Source: Plesiocystis pacifica SIR-1
Lineage (GTDB): Bacteria > Myxococcota_A > Polyangia > Nannocystales > Nannocystaceae
DNA: 64,000 bases
Direction of reading: 5' to 3'
Assembly (NCBI RefSeq): GCF_000170895.1
Contig: NZ_ABCS01000005.1
Location: 1-64,000 of the forward strand
Positions within the stretch are counted from its first letter, which is position 1, and each line of letters begins with the position of its first letter. The translations under genes and the position numbers were made by a program. Shown here in pieces: positions 43,815-53,146 of the stretch. The notes below the pieces were generated by a model. The model made no database searches. It was not told the origin of the DNA and was given only the letters and a program-made list of their open reading frames with translations.

Positions 43815-44453
43815 TCAGAACGGACAGTCGTTGGCGCAGCTGTTGTCGATGCAGGCCGCGAGCGTGTCGCCCTCCGCGACCGGGCCGTCGAAGCCGCACT
43901 CGATCCAACACAGCGCGGGCGTGTCCGAGCCCCAGAAGTCCTCGTAGATGCACTTGGAGTAGCAGCACGCGTTGCCCGGGACGGCCTCGACCGCGTCGAC
44001 CTCGGCGCCGCAGGAGTCGTTCACGCACAGCCCGCACAGGCCCGCGAAGTAGTCGTCGCACGCGAGCGGATCGCCGCCGGTTGACTCCTCGCCCGCCGAC
44101 TCCTCACCAGCAGACTCCTCGCCCGCCGACTCCTCTTCCCCGGCCGACTCCTCGCCCGCCGACTCCTCACCAGCCGACTCCTCACCAGCAGACTCTTCCT
44201 CACCAGCAGACTCTTCCTCGCCCGCCGACTCCTCGCCAGCAGACTCTTCCTCGCCCGCAGACTCCTCGCCCGCCGACTCCCCGCTGGAGCCCGAGCTCTC
44301 GCCCTCTTCCCCCTCGTCGCCCTCCGTCTCGGCGTTCATGCCGGTCTCGGCCGCGGTGCCGCCCTCGTCCTCGCCGTCCGAGCCTTCATCGATGCAAGCG
44401 CCCAGGATCAGCGCGAGGGAGACAATCGAGTATTTCAGTGTGTCAATGGTCAT
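43815..44453 (-). CDS. Cys-rich mini-domain lipoprotein with SAGEE repeats
   Basis: The protein has 212 residues. The lipobox is ILGAC (C20). A long linker is built of about a dozen SAGEE/SAGEEE repeats. The last 85 residues form a cysteine-rich domain with 12 cysteines: CDDYFAGLCGLCVNDSC, NACCYSKCIYEDFWG, ALCWIECGF, CIDNSCANDCPF. The same domain ends the lipoprotein at 48601-49140. No function is known; it looks like a small disulfide-bonded surface module on an extended stalk. It starts 22 bases after the FG-GAP lipoprotein gene and is probably co-transcribed. Confidence 0.82.
   Translation of the reverse strand: MTIDTLKYSIVSLALILGACIDEGSDGEDEGGTAAETGMNAETEGDEGEEGESSGSSGESAGEESAGEEESAGEESAGEEESAGEEESAGEESAGEESAGEESAGEEESAGEESAGEESAGEESTGGDPLACDDYFAGLCGLCVNDSCGAEVDAVEAVPGNACCYSKCIYEDFWGSDTPALCWIECGFDGPVAEGDTLAACIDNSCANDCPF
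44091..44285 (-). repeat. 15-18-base intragenic repeat encoding SAGEE
   Basis: GACTCCTCGCCCGCC and close variants recur about a dozen times inside the lipoprotein gene, with in-frame 15- or 18-base steps. Slippage would change stalk length without breaking the frame. Confidence 0.85.
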
Positions 44454-44475
44454 GCGTTCTTCTCTCAATCGGGTT

Positions 44476-46131
44476 TCAGGGCACGGGCTTCGGGGTGGTC
44501 CCGACCGTGATCTGGTTTTGGGTTCGAAAGGTGTTGTTGGTCGTCCAGTGCGGGATCTCGACCTGCGGGATGGTCCCGTCCTCGCGCACGTTGGTGACGT
44601 GGTAGGTGTGCTGATTCCAGATCCGCCGCGAGGGCACCCAGCGGTCCTCGGCGTCGCGGAACACCTGCACCGTGGGTGAGGAGTCCGGGCTGAAGTCGTA
44701 GTTGCCGGGGGTCGAGGTGACGACGATCTCGCTCGAGCCGTCGTTGTCGAGGTCGACGACGATCGGATACTCCTGCGCGGTGAAGCTCTGGCGCGTGGCC
44801 TCGAAGACCACCGAGCCGCCCTCGTCAAAGCCCCACAGCCGGTAGTTGTCGGCGTAGATGCCCTCGGCCGTGCCGTCGCCGAGGAAGTCGAAGGCCGTCC
44901 CGCCGGAGCCGGTGTTGTGCCACTCGTTGACCGGCGTCGCGTAGATCACGGCGCCGGTGGGCTCGACGACGGTGTAGGACAGCCCCGTCTTGAGCCCGAT
45001 CTCCGCGCTGAAGTCCCCGTCGTAGTCGTGGATGGTCGCGGGCCGGTTCCAGTTGTAGACGCTGACCTCCTCGCCGGTGGGTCGCAGGGCCGAGACCTTG
45101 GTCTGGCCGTCGTGCTCGAGGATGGTCAGGCCGTAGTCCGAGGTGTAGACGACCTCGGGCAGGCCGTCGTCGTCGACGTCCGCGACCTGCGGGAAGCCGT
45201 AGTAGCTGTCGGTGAACTCGGGCTCGGACGAGGCGAAGTAGGGGCTGCCGTCGTGGTGCCGCGCCTCGCCGAAGAAGATCAGCTCCTGGTCCTCGTCGCC
45301 GTCGAGGTCGGCGGCGACGGTGTACAGCGAGATGGCCGAGGGGTCGGCCCACACCGTGTTGCCGAGGTGATCGATGACCTGGGTCCCGTCGATGATCTCG
45401 ACGTCGCCGTCGTTGTCGATGTCGGCGAGGGCGGGCCTGCCCGAGCCCCCCTCGCGGGTCCACTTGGGCGTCCCGTCGTGCTCGAGGGCGAGGCTGCTGC
45501 CGACGATGATCTCGACGATTCCGTCGCCGTCGATGTCGCCCAGGGCGAGGTCCGAAGACTTGGCAAAGGGGGTCTGCGGGCTGCTCTCGACCATGAAGTG
45601 GATCGAGCCGGTCTCGCCGTCGAACACGTAGAGGCGGGCGTTGGCCGAGCCGTCGTAGGCGACCACGACCACGTCCGGCGTGTCGCACAGGTCGATGTCC
45701 CCGTCCTGGTCGTCGTCGGTGAGGTTGGCGACCACGGGGTTGACCTGCACGTCGACGAAGCCGTCCTCCCCCTCCCAGGCCCACTGCAGCGCGGGCTCGA
45801 AGCTGTCGGCTGGAGCCGTCTCCTTGCTCCCGTAGCCGTCGAGCTCGTCGATGAGGTGGCAGGGATCGCCCACCGGGCCGCCGCTGGTCTCGGTCTCGTC
45901 TTCGAGGGTGTCGAGCTTGACGCCCCCCTCGCTCGAGCCCTCGTCCTGGGCCTCGTCGCCGCCCTCGTCGTCTCCGCCGTCTCCGATCTCGTCGGAGCCC
46001 CCGGCCTCCGCGGCCGTGGTGTAGCCCGACCAGGGGTTGTCATCGTCGTTGGCACATCCGCCAACAGCGACCGCCAACAGCACCAAGGCTCGACCCAGGG
46101 GCGAGCGCGCGTCCATCCAGTGATTCGTCAT
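44476..46131 (-). CDS. FG-GAP/VCBS-repeat lipoprotein
   Basis: The protein has 551 residues. The lipobox is AVGGC (C26), followed by a Gly/Asp/Glu linker. The rest has repeated calcium-loop-like motifs DxDxDG: NLTDDDQDGDIDLCDTPDVVVV, ALGDIDGDGIVEIIVGSS, ALADIDNDGDVEIIDG, VAADLDGDEDQELIFFG, VADVDDDGLPEVVYT, VVDLDNDGSSEIVVTS. These form a beta-propeller as in integrin alpha chains. The C-terminus has RIWNQHTYHVTNVREDG. It is an exported surface protein, perhaps for adhesion. The small Cys-rich lipoprotein follows in the same operon. Confidence 0.88.
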   Translation of the reverse strand: MTNHWMDARSPLGRALVLLAVAVGGCANDDDNPWSGYTTAAEAGGSDEIGDGGDDEGGDEAQDEGSSEGGVKLDTLEDETETSGGPVGDPCHLIDELDGYGSKETAPADSFEPALQWAWEGEDGFVDVQVNPVVANLTDDDQDGDIDLCDTPDVVVVAYDGSANARLYVFDGETGSIHFMVESSPQTPFAKSSDLALGDIDGDGIVEIIVGSSLALEHDGTPKWTREGGSGRPALADIDNDGDVEIIDGTQVIDHLGNTVWADPSAISLYTVAADLDGDEDQELIFFGEARHHDGSPYFASSEPEFTDSYYGFPQVADVDDDGLPEVVYTSDYGLTILEHDGQTKVSALRPTGEEVSVYNWNRPATIHDYDGDFSAEIGLKTGLSYTVVEPTGAVIYATPVNEWHNTGSGGTAFDFLGDGTAEGIYADNYRLWGFDEGGSVVFEATRQSFTAQEYPIVVDLDNDGSSEIVVTSTPGNYDFSPDSSPTVQVFRDAEDRWVPSRRIWNQHTYHVTNVREDGTIPQVEIPHWTTNNTFRTQNQITVGTTPKPVP

Positions 46132-46254
46132 GGGAGCACGACTTCGTGGCCACGACTCGCGAGAGCCATGCCGGCCAATCGAGCCTCATTGCGGAGGGTT
46201 CTCACGATCGTCGCCAACCTTGCCGAACACCGCCGCCAGCTGGCACCTTGAGGG

Positions 46255-47286
46255 ATGCTCTCGGCGAAGGCGTTGGCCGTGGGGGCGCTGCTGTGGAGCG
46301 CCCCCAGCGAAGCGCCCGAGACCGACGCGCCGCTAATGGAGTGGAGCGGGCCCACGCAGTGCCCCGATCGCCAGGCCCTGCTCGACGAGGTCGACTCGCT
46401 GCTCGAGATCCCTCTGAGCCCCGACACGACGCAGTACCGCTTTCGCCTCGACATCGAAGCGCGCGGCTCCACCTTCCACGCGCGGCTCCAGCTGCGCTCG
46501 CCGAACGGGGACAGCGAGCGCAGCTTGAGCCACGACGACTGCGCGCAGCTGTCCCGGGGCATCGCGCTGGTCATGGCCCTGGCGATCACCGAGGGCCGGG
46601 CGGCCGAGCCCCCCGCCGAGGTCGAGGAGGTCGAGCCAGAGCCCGAACCCGAACCCGAACCCGAACCCGAGCCAGAGCCGAGCCCGCCGCCAGAGCCCGC
46701 GCCCTCGAGAGCATCGCTCCGCGGCGTCCTGAGCCCCCGAGTCGGCCTTGCGACGGGCGTGCTCCCGGGCGCGGGCGCAGACCTGGACCTCGCCGCGGGG
46801 CTGGCGATTGGCTCGGCCCGCGTGACCCTCGGCGGGAGCTACGGCCTGCCCCGCACCCTCGCCGTCGACCCCGAGGCCGACACCGCCGACGCTCGCTTTC
46901 AACGCTGGTCCATCGCGGCTCGCGGCGGCTACGGCTGGCGGTGGCGCCGACTCGGCTTGCGCCTCGAAGCCGGCGCCGAGCTCGGGCAGATCCTCGCCGA
47001 AGCCCCGCAGCTGCGCGAGGCGGCCCCCGTCCGCGCGCTGTGGGCCGCCGCCCTCGTCGCGCCGACCTTCGTGGTCACCCTGCACCCCGCGGTCCACCTG
47101 GACCTGGGCGTCGAGGTGCCCATCGCCCTGCGCCGGCCGGAGTTCACCGTCGACGGGCAGACGCTCGTCTTCCAGCCTCGCGCCGCCGGCGCACGCGCCT
47201 TCCTGGGCCTCACCATCGAGCTGGGCGCCAAGATCAAAAAATCTCCCGAGGCGAACATGGAACTCGGGGCGGGCGGCCACGAATGA
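46255..47286 (+). CDS. Exported protein encoded with an ECF sigma factor (module 1)
   Basis: The protein has 343 residues. A short hydrophobic N-terminus fits a signal peptide. The N-terminal domain reads MEWSGPTQCPDRQALLDEVDSLL...DDCAQLSRGIALVMALAI, closely parallel to EWQAPETCPQRPAMVAAVGELL in the protein at 55488. A Pro/Glu repeat linker (residues about 122-145) leads to a C-terminal part with alternating beta strands that could be an outer-membrane barrel. The stop overlaps the sigma factor start (ATGA). Function is unknown; it may act as sensor or target of the sigma system. Confidence 0.75.
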   Translation: MLSAKALAVGALLWSAPSEAPETDAPLMEWSGPTQCPDRQALLDEVDSLLEIPLSPDTTQYRFRLDIEARGSTFHARLQLRSPNGDSERSLSHDDCAQLSRGIALVMALAITEGRAAEPPAEVEEVEPEPEPEPEPEPEPEPSPPPEPAPSRASLRGVLSPRVGLATGVLPGAGADLDLAAGLAIGSARVTLGGSYGLPRTLAVDPEADTADARFQRWSIAARGGYGWRWRRLGLRLEAGAELGQILAEAPQLREAAPVRALWAAALVAPTFVVTLHPAVHLDLGVEVPIALRRPEFTVDGQTLVFQPRAAGARAFLGLTIELGAKIKKSPEANMELGAGGHE

Positions 47287-47867
47287 CGGTGATCGAGCTC
47301 CTGCAAGCCCGCCGGGTCCGCGCGATCGCGGAGCCGCGTCCAGCCCCAGAGGCCGCGCGGGCCATCGACTTCGACGCGATCTACGAGGCCGAGCACGACT
47401 TCGTGTGGCGCTGCGTCCAGCGCCTCGGCGTCCCCGACGACGCCATCGACGACGCCGTCCAGGAGGTCTTCGTCGTCGCCGCGCGCAAGCTCGACAGCTT
47501 CGAGCATCGCTCGAGCGTGCGCACCTGGCTGTTCGCCATCGCCCGGCGCGTGGTCAAGGACATCCGCCGCGGACGCGCCCGGGCCTACCGGCGGCGCGAG
47601 GCCCTGGCCGCCGAGCACCCCGAGCGCGGACCCGACGGCTACGCCCGCTCGGACGCGGCCCGGCTGCTCCACCGCCTGCTCGAGCAGCTCGACGAGCCCA
47701 AGCGCGAGGTCTTCTTGCTGTGCGAGCTCGAAGGCATGACCGGGCCGGAGGTCGCGGAGATCCTCGGGCTCAAGCTGCCGGCCGTCTACGCGCGCCTACG
47801 GACCGCTCGCCTGGAGCTCGCGCGCCTGGCTCAGCAGACGAAACACGCGACGGAGGAGGGGACCTGA
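47283..47867 (+). CDS. ECF-type RNA polymerase sigma factor (module 1)
   Basis: The protein has 194 residues. Region 2 reads IYEAEHDFVWRCVQRLGVPDDAIDDAVQEVFVVAARKL with FEHRSSVRTWLFAIARRVVKD. Region 4 reads LLEQLDEPKREVFLLCELEGMTGPEVAEILGLKLPAVYARLRTARLEL. It would direct polymerase to a small set of envelope genes, including its own operon. ATGA overlap with the exported protein upstream and TGATG overlap with the membrane protein downstream show a tightly coupled three-gene unit. Confidence 0.92.
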   Translation: MTVIELLQARRVRAIAEPRPAPEAARAIDFDAIYEAEHDFVWRCVQRLGVPDDAIDDAVQEVFVVAARKLDSFEHRSSVRTWLFAIARRVVKDIRRGRARAYRRREALAAEHPERGPDGYARSDAARLLHRLLEQLDEPKREVFLLCELEGMTGPEVAEILGLKLPAVYARLRTARLELARLAQQTKHATEEGT

Positions 47868-48604
47868 TGCCATCGATCGACGAGCTGATCGCGGCCGAGC
47901 GCCGCGGCATGACCCCGCCACCGAGCGCGCGCGCGCGCAACCGAGAGGCGATCGCCGCGGCGCTGGCTCGACCGAGCCCCGCCCACGCGCCGACGCCCGG
48001 CCGCGCCAGGCCCTCGTGGAAGCTGTGGCTGCTGCCCGTGCTGTTGCTGAGCGTCGGCGCGCCCTGGGCCTTGCTGCGCCCCGCTTCCGCTCCCCTGCCC
48101 ATCCCGGACGCGATGGCCGACGCGATGGCGGAGGTTGGCGAGATCGACGCGACGCCCGAGCCCAAACCGGCCGAGCTCGCCGTCGCCACCGCGGCGCCTC
48201 AACCTCAACCTCAACCTCCCCTCGCCGCGCCCGAGCAGCCGACCGAGACCGACGAAACGCCGACCGACGCTCGCCCGCCCAAGACGAAAGCCAAGGCCAA
48301 GACCAAGGCCAGCGCGCCCGAGACCAGCTTCGACGACGAGCTCGAGCTCCTCGTCACCGCCAAGGCAGCGATCGACGCGGGCGAGCTCGGCAAGGCCCGC
48401 AAGGCGCTCCAGCGTCACCGCGCGCGCTACCCCTCGGGGGTGTTCGTCGACGAAGCCAAGGCGATGCGCGTGGTCCTGGCGTGCGTGTCTGAGAAGGCGA
48501 CGGCCAGCGAGCGCGAGCAGGCCCGGACCCAGTGGCGCGCGCGCCATCCAAACTCGCCCTTCGCGGGACGGGTCGACGAGGCCTGCAAGGCGGAGGGCGA
48601 GTGA
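47867..48604 (+). CDS. Putative anti-sigma membrane protein (module 1)
   Basis: The protein has 245 residues. A short cytoplasmic N-terminus (about 45 residues, MPSIDELIAAERRGMTPPPSARARNREAI) precedes one membrane helix (KLWLLPVLLLSVGAPWALL). A Pro/Ala/Thr/Lys linker and a C-terminal helical domain follow: LVTAKAAIDAGELGKARKALQRHRARYPSGVFVDEAKAMRVVLAC, resembling a TPR pair. No zinc-binding HxxxCxxC motif is seen, so the anti-sigma role rests on position and topology. It is matched by the protein at 57253. It overlaps the next lipoprotein gene by 4 bases. Confidence 0.7.
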   Translation: MPSIDELIAAERRGMTPPPSARARNREAIAAALARPSPAHAPTPGRARPSWKLWLLPVLLLSVGAPWALLRPASAPLPIPDAMADAMAEVGEIDATPEPKPAELAVATAAPQPQPQPPLAAPEQPTETDETPTDARPPKTKAKAKTKASAPETSFDDELELLVTAKAAIDAGELGKARKALQRHRARYPSGVFVDEAKAMRVVLACVSEKATASEREQARTQWRARHPNSPFAGRVDEACKAEGE

Positions 48605-49140
48605 GCCACGCGCTCCGATCGCTCGCCGTCGCCGTCGCCGTGCTGATGGCGGGGTGCGAAAACAGCCGCTACGACCTCGGCTCCACGCCCATCGCCGACA
48701 CGGGCGAGGAGTCGAGCACGGGCACGAGCGAAGGCTCCGGCTCGACGGCGGGAGCCTCCGACGAGAACGCCGACGCGGGCGCGACCGAGTCCGAGTCCGC
48801 CGCCGAATCGACGTCCGAGTCCGACTCGAGCTCCGAGTCCGACTCGACCGAGTCCACCACCGAATCCGAGACCGACACCGGCGAGCCCACCAACGCCTGC
48901 CTGGACTACTTCCCCGAAGGCTGCGGCGGATGCATCAACGCCAGCTGCAGCGACGCCGCGACGAGCTGCGATGCCGTCGAGGGCAACAGCTGCTGCTACG
49001 CCTTTTGCGTCTACGCGGACTTTTGGGGCGGCGACCTCGAGCTGTGCCTGATCGAGTGCGGCTTCCCGGGGCCCGTCCCCGCCTGTGACGCCCTCGCAAC
49101 CTGCACCCAGACCAATTGCTCGACTGACTGCCCCTTCTGA
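48601..49140 (+). CDS. Cys-rich mini-domain lipoprotein with Ser/Thr/Glu stalk
   Basis: The protein has 179 residues from a GTG overlapping the anti-sigma stop. The lipobox is LMAGC (C19). A stalk of Ser/Glu/Thr/Asp repeats leads to an 80-residue domain: CLDYFPEGCGGCINASC, GNSCCYAFCVYADFWGGDLELCLIECGF, CDALATC, TNCSTDCPF. It is a clear paralogue of the C-terminal domain at 43815-44453. Coupling to the ECF module suggests that its expression depends on that sigma factor. Confidence 0.82.
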   Translation: MSHALRSLAVAVAVLMAGCENSRYDLGSTPIADTGEESSTGTSEGSGSTAGASDENADAGATESESAAESTSESDSSSESDSTESTTESETDTGEPTNACLDYFPEGCGGCINASCSDAATSCDAVEGNSCCYAFCVYADFWGGDLELCLIECGFPGPVPACDALATCTQTNCSTDCPF

Positions 49141-49192
49141 GCGGGTCGGCTCGCCCAGGTGGGGAGTGCGCCCCACCGGGAGGGAGGGCACC

Positions 49193-50227
49193 ATGCCCAC
49201 CATGGAGTACCGCAACCTCGGACGGAGTGGGCTCGAGGTCTCGACCTTGTGCCTGGGCACGATGACCTTTGGCGAGGCCAACGAGAACTCGTTCATGCAC
49301 GGCGTGGGCGCGAACGAGCCGACCTCGTTCCGGATCATGGACAAGGCCCTCGACGCGGGCATCAACTTCTTCGACACCGCCGACGTCTACGGCGAGGACG
49401 GCCTGACCGAGCGGGTGATCGGCAAGTGGTTCACCGAGCACAAGCGCCGCGACGAGGTCGTGCTCGCGACCAAGTTCCGCTTCCGCATGGGCCCGGGACC
49501 CCTGGGCACCGGGGCCTCGCGCCGCCGCATCGTCCGCTGCGTCGAGGACAGCCTGCGCCGGCTGCAGACCGATCGCATCGATCTGTACCAGGTCCACATG
49601 CAGGACATCGACACCCCCGAGGAGGAGACCCTGCGCGCCCTCGACGACCTGGTCCGCGCGGGCAAGGTGCTCTACATCGGCGCGAGCAACTACGCGGCCT
49701 ACCGCCTGACCGAGTCGGTGATGCGCAGCGAGTTCGATCGCCTCGAGCGCTACGTCTCGCTGCAAGCCCAGTACTCCCTGGTGTGCCGGGACATCGAGCG
49801 CGAGCTCGTGCCCACCTGTCGCCGCCACGAGCTGGGCATCATCCCGTGGTCGCCCCTGGCGGGCGGCTTCTTGACGGGCAAGTACAGCCAGGGCCAGGGC
49901 GCCCCGGCGGGCAGCCGCCTGGACAAGTGGAAGCAGCGCTACGAGGGCTTCGACAAGCCGCGCAACTGGGCCATCCTCGAGGCCCTGCGCGCGGTCGCGG
50001 CCGAGCACGACTCGACCTGCGCGCGCGTGGCCCTGGCCTGGCTGCTGCGCAAGGACGCGGTCACCTCGGTGATCTTCGGCGCGCGCACGGAGGCCCAGCT
50101 CGACGACAACCTGGCGACCACGGAGCTCGCGCTGAGCGACGCCGACATGGCGCGCCTCGACGAGGCCAGCGCCTTCGAGCTCGGCTACCCCTACGGCTTC
50201 ATGAAGAACGTCCAGGGGCGCTGGTAG
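49193..50227 (+). CDS. Aldo/keto reductase
   Basis: The protein has 344 residues from ATG 49193, which has a strong GGGAGGGAGGG site. The catalytic tetrad is present: D61 and Y66 in FFDTADVYG, K94 in ATKF, H135 in YQVHMQD. GASNYAAYRL and IPWSPLAGGFLTGKY follow, as in the YajO/YccK-like NADP-dependent group. The natural carbonyl substrate cannot be told. It is a stand-alone gene convergent with the lipoprotein at 50243. Confidence 0.93.
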   Translation: MPTMEYRNLGRSGLEVSTLCLGTMTFGEANENSFMHGVGANEPTSFRIMDKALDAGINFFDTADVYGEDGLTERVIGKWFTEHKRRDEVVLATKFRFRMGPGPLGTGASRRRIVRCVEDSLRRLQTDRIDLYQVHMQDIDTPEEETLRALDDLVRAGKVLYIGASNYAAYRLTESVMRSEFDRLERYVSLQAQYSLVCRDIERELVPTCRRHELGIIPWSPLAGGFLTGKYSQGQGAPAGSRLDKWKQRYEGFDKPRNWAILEALRAVAAEHDSTCARVALAWLLRKDAVTSVIFGARTEAQLDDNLATTELALSDADMARLDEASAFELGYPYGFMKNVQGRW

Positions 50228-50242
50228 ACCTCCAGCGGGCGC

Positions 50243-51796
50243 TCACTCGGCCAGGAAGTCCAGCTGGCCGAAGCTCCACCCCTGCCCGTCGCGGATCGGC
50301 GAAGAGGGCCCGCCGAGGGCGTCGGTGCGCCACAGCTCGAAGCCCTCGCCGCCGCTCGGCTCGGCGAACAGCACGACCTGATCGCCCGCGGGGGTCAGCC
50401 CAAAGGGCTGGCTCGAGCGCAGCGCCGTGGGCAGATCCCCGGCCAGCGGGGTCACCGTCGCCGCCGCGGCGTCGAGGCCCTCGCCCAGGTCGATGTGCAT
50501 GAGCTGGCGGCCGTCGGTGGCCTCGCCGGCGCCCACGAGCAGGATCGTGCGGTCGTCGACGACCTCGAATTCGTTGTCCTCGTCCGCGGTCAGCTCGGCG
50601 ATGACGACGGGCGCCCCCGGAGCGTCGAACTCCGCGACCTCGAGGCGGTGGGTGTCGCCGTCGACGGCGAGGTAGACCAGGCGCTCGCGGTCCCCGGACA
50701 AGGTCGGCTCGAGCAGGCCGCCCGGGGCCTCGGCGACGACCGCCGCCTCGCCGGGCGCGTCGCCCGAGAGGTCGACGGCGACCATGGCGTTCACGAGCTT
50801 GTCGGCGCCGCTGGGGTAGAGCAGCGTGTCGGCGCGCCTGAGGTCGCACTTGCCCTCGAGGGGCCGGTCCGCGGGAGAGACCACGATCCGCTCGCCGAAA
50901 TCGACGCCCTCGAAGGCGATCACCCGGACCTCGTCGTCGTCGATGTCGCACATCCAGCGGCCGTCCTCGCTCAGATCGACGCCGTTGAAGCCCGCGAAGG
51001 AGCCGAGGGTCGGCCCGGGCGTCGCAGCTGCGCGCAGATCCGAGAGCGGGATCAGCTGCGTCGCCTGCTCGCTCTCGGCCGTGAAGTCGAAGATGAGCAC
51101 GAAGAGCTTGTCCCCGAAGACCCGGAAGCCATCGATGGAATCCTCTGTCAGCGGCTCCGCGGGCCCGAGGCTCGGCTCGAGGGGCGCCATCATCAGCGGG
51201 CTCGGCGTGTAGAGCTCGTCGCCGGTGCTGAACCACAGCAGCGCGTCTTCGCTCGGCGTGAGCCGGAAGCTCAGCGGGATCGCCGTCGACGCGAGCTGCT
51301 CGCCGCCGACGAGCTCCCCGCCCTCGAACTCGGCCATCCAGATCTGCTGGCTGTCCTCGGAGCTGTCGTAGGACGCGGCGAACATGCGCTCGCCCGCGGC
51401 GTCGAAGACCCTGCTAGAGATGCGCGGGTTTGCGCCCGCGGGCAGCAGCGGGGCCCACTCCGGGTCCCCGTCAGCGTCGAGGCGCAGCTGCTGGCTGTGG
51501 CCCACACCCTCGCCCGTGTTGACGATCAGCGAGCCCCAGGGGGTCCGACCCCGCAGGCTGGACGGCTCGTCGCTCATGCGCAGCTCGAGGCGCACCATGT
51601 CGGGCTCGCTGATGTCGAAGGCCCACAGCTCGCGCGCGTCGGTCGCGACGTCCCGGACCCCGACGACGACCCACGCGGCGTCTCCCTCCCGCGGCGGAAC
51701 TTCGATCTCGTCCCCGCCGCAGGCAGGGGCGAAGACACACAAAAGGGCCAACGAGAGCGTCAGGTGGGGGGCGCGAAGGGGGAGCACGCTGGACAA
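50243..51796 (-). CDS. Lipoprotein with TolB-like propeller repeats
   Basis: The protein has 517 residues. The lipobox is FAPAC (C26). The mature part has six or more weak blade-like repeats, e.g. SSRVFDAAGERMFAASYDSSEDSQQIWMAEF, PLSFRLTPSEDALLWFSTGDELY, EPTLSGDRERLVYLAVDGDTHRLEV and QPFGLTPAGDQVVLFAEPSGGEGFELW. This pattern fits a TolB/WD40-type beta-propeller at the envelope. No catalytic residues are evident. Its function is unknown. Confidence 0.75.
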   Translation of the reverse strand: MSSVLPLRAPHLTLSLALLCVFAPACGGDEIEVPPREGDAAWVVVGVRDVATDARELWAFDISEPDMVRLELRMSDEPSSLRGRTPWGSLIVNTGEGVGHSQQLRLDADGDPEWAPLLPAGANPRISSRVFDAAGERMFAASYDSSEDSQQIWMAEFEGGELVGGEQLASTAIPLSFRLTPSEDALLWFSTGDELYTPSPLMMAPLEPSLGPAEPLTEDSIDGFRVFGDKLFVLIFDFTAESEQATQLIPLSDLRAAATPGPTLGSFAGFNGVDLSEDGRWMCDIDDDEVRVIAFEGVDFGERIVVSPADRPLEGKCDLRRADTLLYPSGADKLVNAMVAVDLSGDAPGEAAVVAEAPGGLLEPTLSGDRERLVYLAVDGDTHRLEVAEFDAPGAPVVIAELTADEDNEFEVVDDRTILLVGAGEATDGRQLMHIDLGEGLDAAAATVTPLAGDLPTALRSSQPFGLTPAGDQVVLFAEPSGGEGFELWRTDALGGPSSPIRDGQGWSFGQLDFLAE

Positions 51797-51862
51797 GTGC
51801 CACGAGCTCGCGGATCGATCACCGAGCCGTGAACCGACGACAATCCTACCCTGTGACCGCGA

Positions 51863-53146
51863 CTAGCCCAGGGCCGCCAGGCCGATGTAGGTCGCCATCC
51901 CAGCCAGGTAGGAGACCAGCGCGATCCAGCTGATCCGGCGCAGGTACCACATGAAGTCGACCTTCTCCATGCCCATGAGCGCGACCCCGGCCGCGCTGCC
52001 GATGATCAGGATGCTCCCGCCCGTCCCCGCGCACAGGGCGATGAGGTCCCAAAAGCGCCCGTCCACCGGGTAGACCTCGACGGGGTACATGCCCATGGTC
52101 GCGGCGACGAGGGGGACGTTGTCGATGATCGCCGAGAGCACGCCGATGATGCCGGCGAGGACCGCCGGGCTGTCGGTGGTCGCGTCGAGGCCCTGGGCGA
52201 GCAGGGTCAGCAAGCCGGCGCTCTCGAGGGCGCCGATGCCCAGCAAGATCCCGAGGAAAAAGAGCACGCCCGAGACGTCGATCTTGGTAAAGGCGTGGGC
52301 GACCTTGACGTGGGCCCGGCCCTCGTCGGCGCGGTGCAGGCGATCGGTGACCAGCCACATGACGCCCAGGCCGAGCAGGATGCCCACGAAGGGCGGGAGG
52401 TGGACCACGGTCTTGAGCACGGGCACGGCCACGAAGGCGCCCAGGCCCAGGCTCAGCACCCGGCGCGCGCCGACGTGCACGGGCGGCTGCTCGACCTGGG
52501 CCTCGCCGCCGAAGTGGCCCCCCTTCTCGCGCACGCCCAGGAGCACGACGGCGACGATCATCGCGACCAGGCTGGGCACGAACAGCGCCGTCATCACGCC
52601 GGTGGTCGTGACCTGCCCGCCGATCCACAGCATGGTCGTGGTCACGTCGCCCATGGGCGTCCACGCCCCGCCCGCGTTGGCCGCGATCACGACCATGGAG
52701 CCGAGCAGCAGGCGGTTGTCGCGGTTGGGCAGGATCCGGCGCAGCAGCGAGACCATGACGATCGTCGTGGTCAGGTTGTCGAGCATCGCCGACATGAAGA
52801 AGGCGAGCACGGCGAGGATCCACATCACCCGCCACTTCGAGCGCGTGCGGATCTGGTCGGTGACCAGGCGGAAGGCCCCGTGGGAGTCGATGACCTCGAC
52901 GAGGGTCATGGCCCCGAGCAGGAAGAACACGATCTGGCTGACCTCGGACAGGTGCTCGCTGATCTGGTGGGCGGCCGCGTGGGGGTCGTCGGCGATGCCG
53001 GCGAAGTAGAGCAGCCACAGCGTGCCGGCGAGCAGCAAGGCCGCGCCGCCCTTGTTGATGTGCAGGCGGTGCTCGAAGATGATCGCGCCGTAGCCTCCGA
53101 GGAACACGGCGATCATCGCGAAGTGGTAGGTCGTGAGTGCGTCCAT
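51863..53146 (-). CDS. nhaD: NhaD-type sodium/proton antiporter
   Basis: The protein has 427 residues and about 12 membrane helices. Family motifs are present: FEHRLHINKGGAALLLAGTLWL, ISEVSQIVFFLLGAMTLVEVID, MLDNLTTTIVMVSLLRR, ANAGGAWTPMGDVTTTMLWIGGQ and IDNVPLVAATMGMYP. NhaD expels sodium in exchange for protons at the inner membrane, which fits a marine or salt-exposed lifestyle. It is a single gene; its start is followed upstream by a 400-base gap. Confidence 0.9.
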   Translation of the reverse strand: MDALTTYHFAMIAVFLGGYGAIIFEHRLHINKGGAALLLAGTLWLLYFAGIADDPHAAAHQISEHLSEVSQIVFFLLGAMTLVEVIDSHGAFRLVTDQIRTRSKWRVMWILAVLAFFMSAMLDNLTTTIVMVSLLRRILPNRDNRLLLGSMVVIAANAGGAWTPMGDVTTTMLWIGGQVTTTGVMTALFVPSLVAMIVAVVLLGVREKGGHFGGEAQVEQPPVHVGARRVLSLGLGAFVAVPVLKTVVHLPPFVGILLGLGVMWLVTDRLHRADEGRAHVKVAHAFTKIDVSGVLFFLGILLGIGALESAGLLTLLAQGLDATTDSPAVLAGIIGVLSAIIDNVPLVAATMGMYPVEVYPVDGRFWDLIALCAGTGGSILIIGSAAGVALMGMEKVDFMWYLRRISWIALVSYLAGMATYIGLAALG

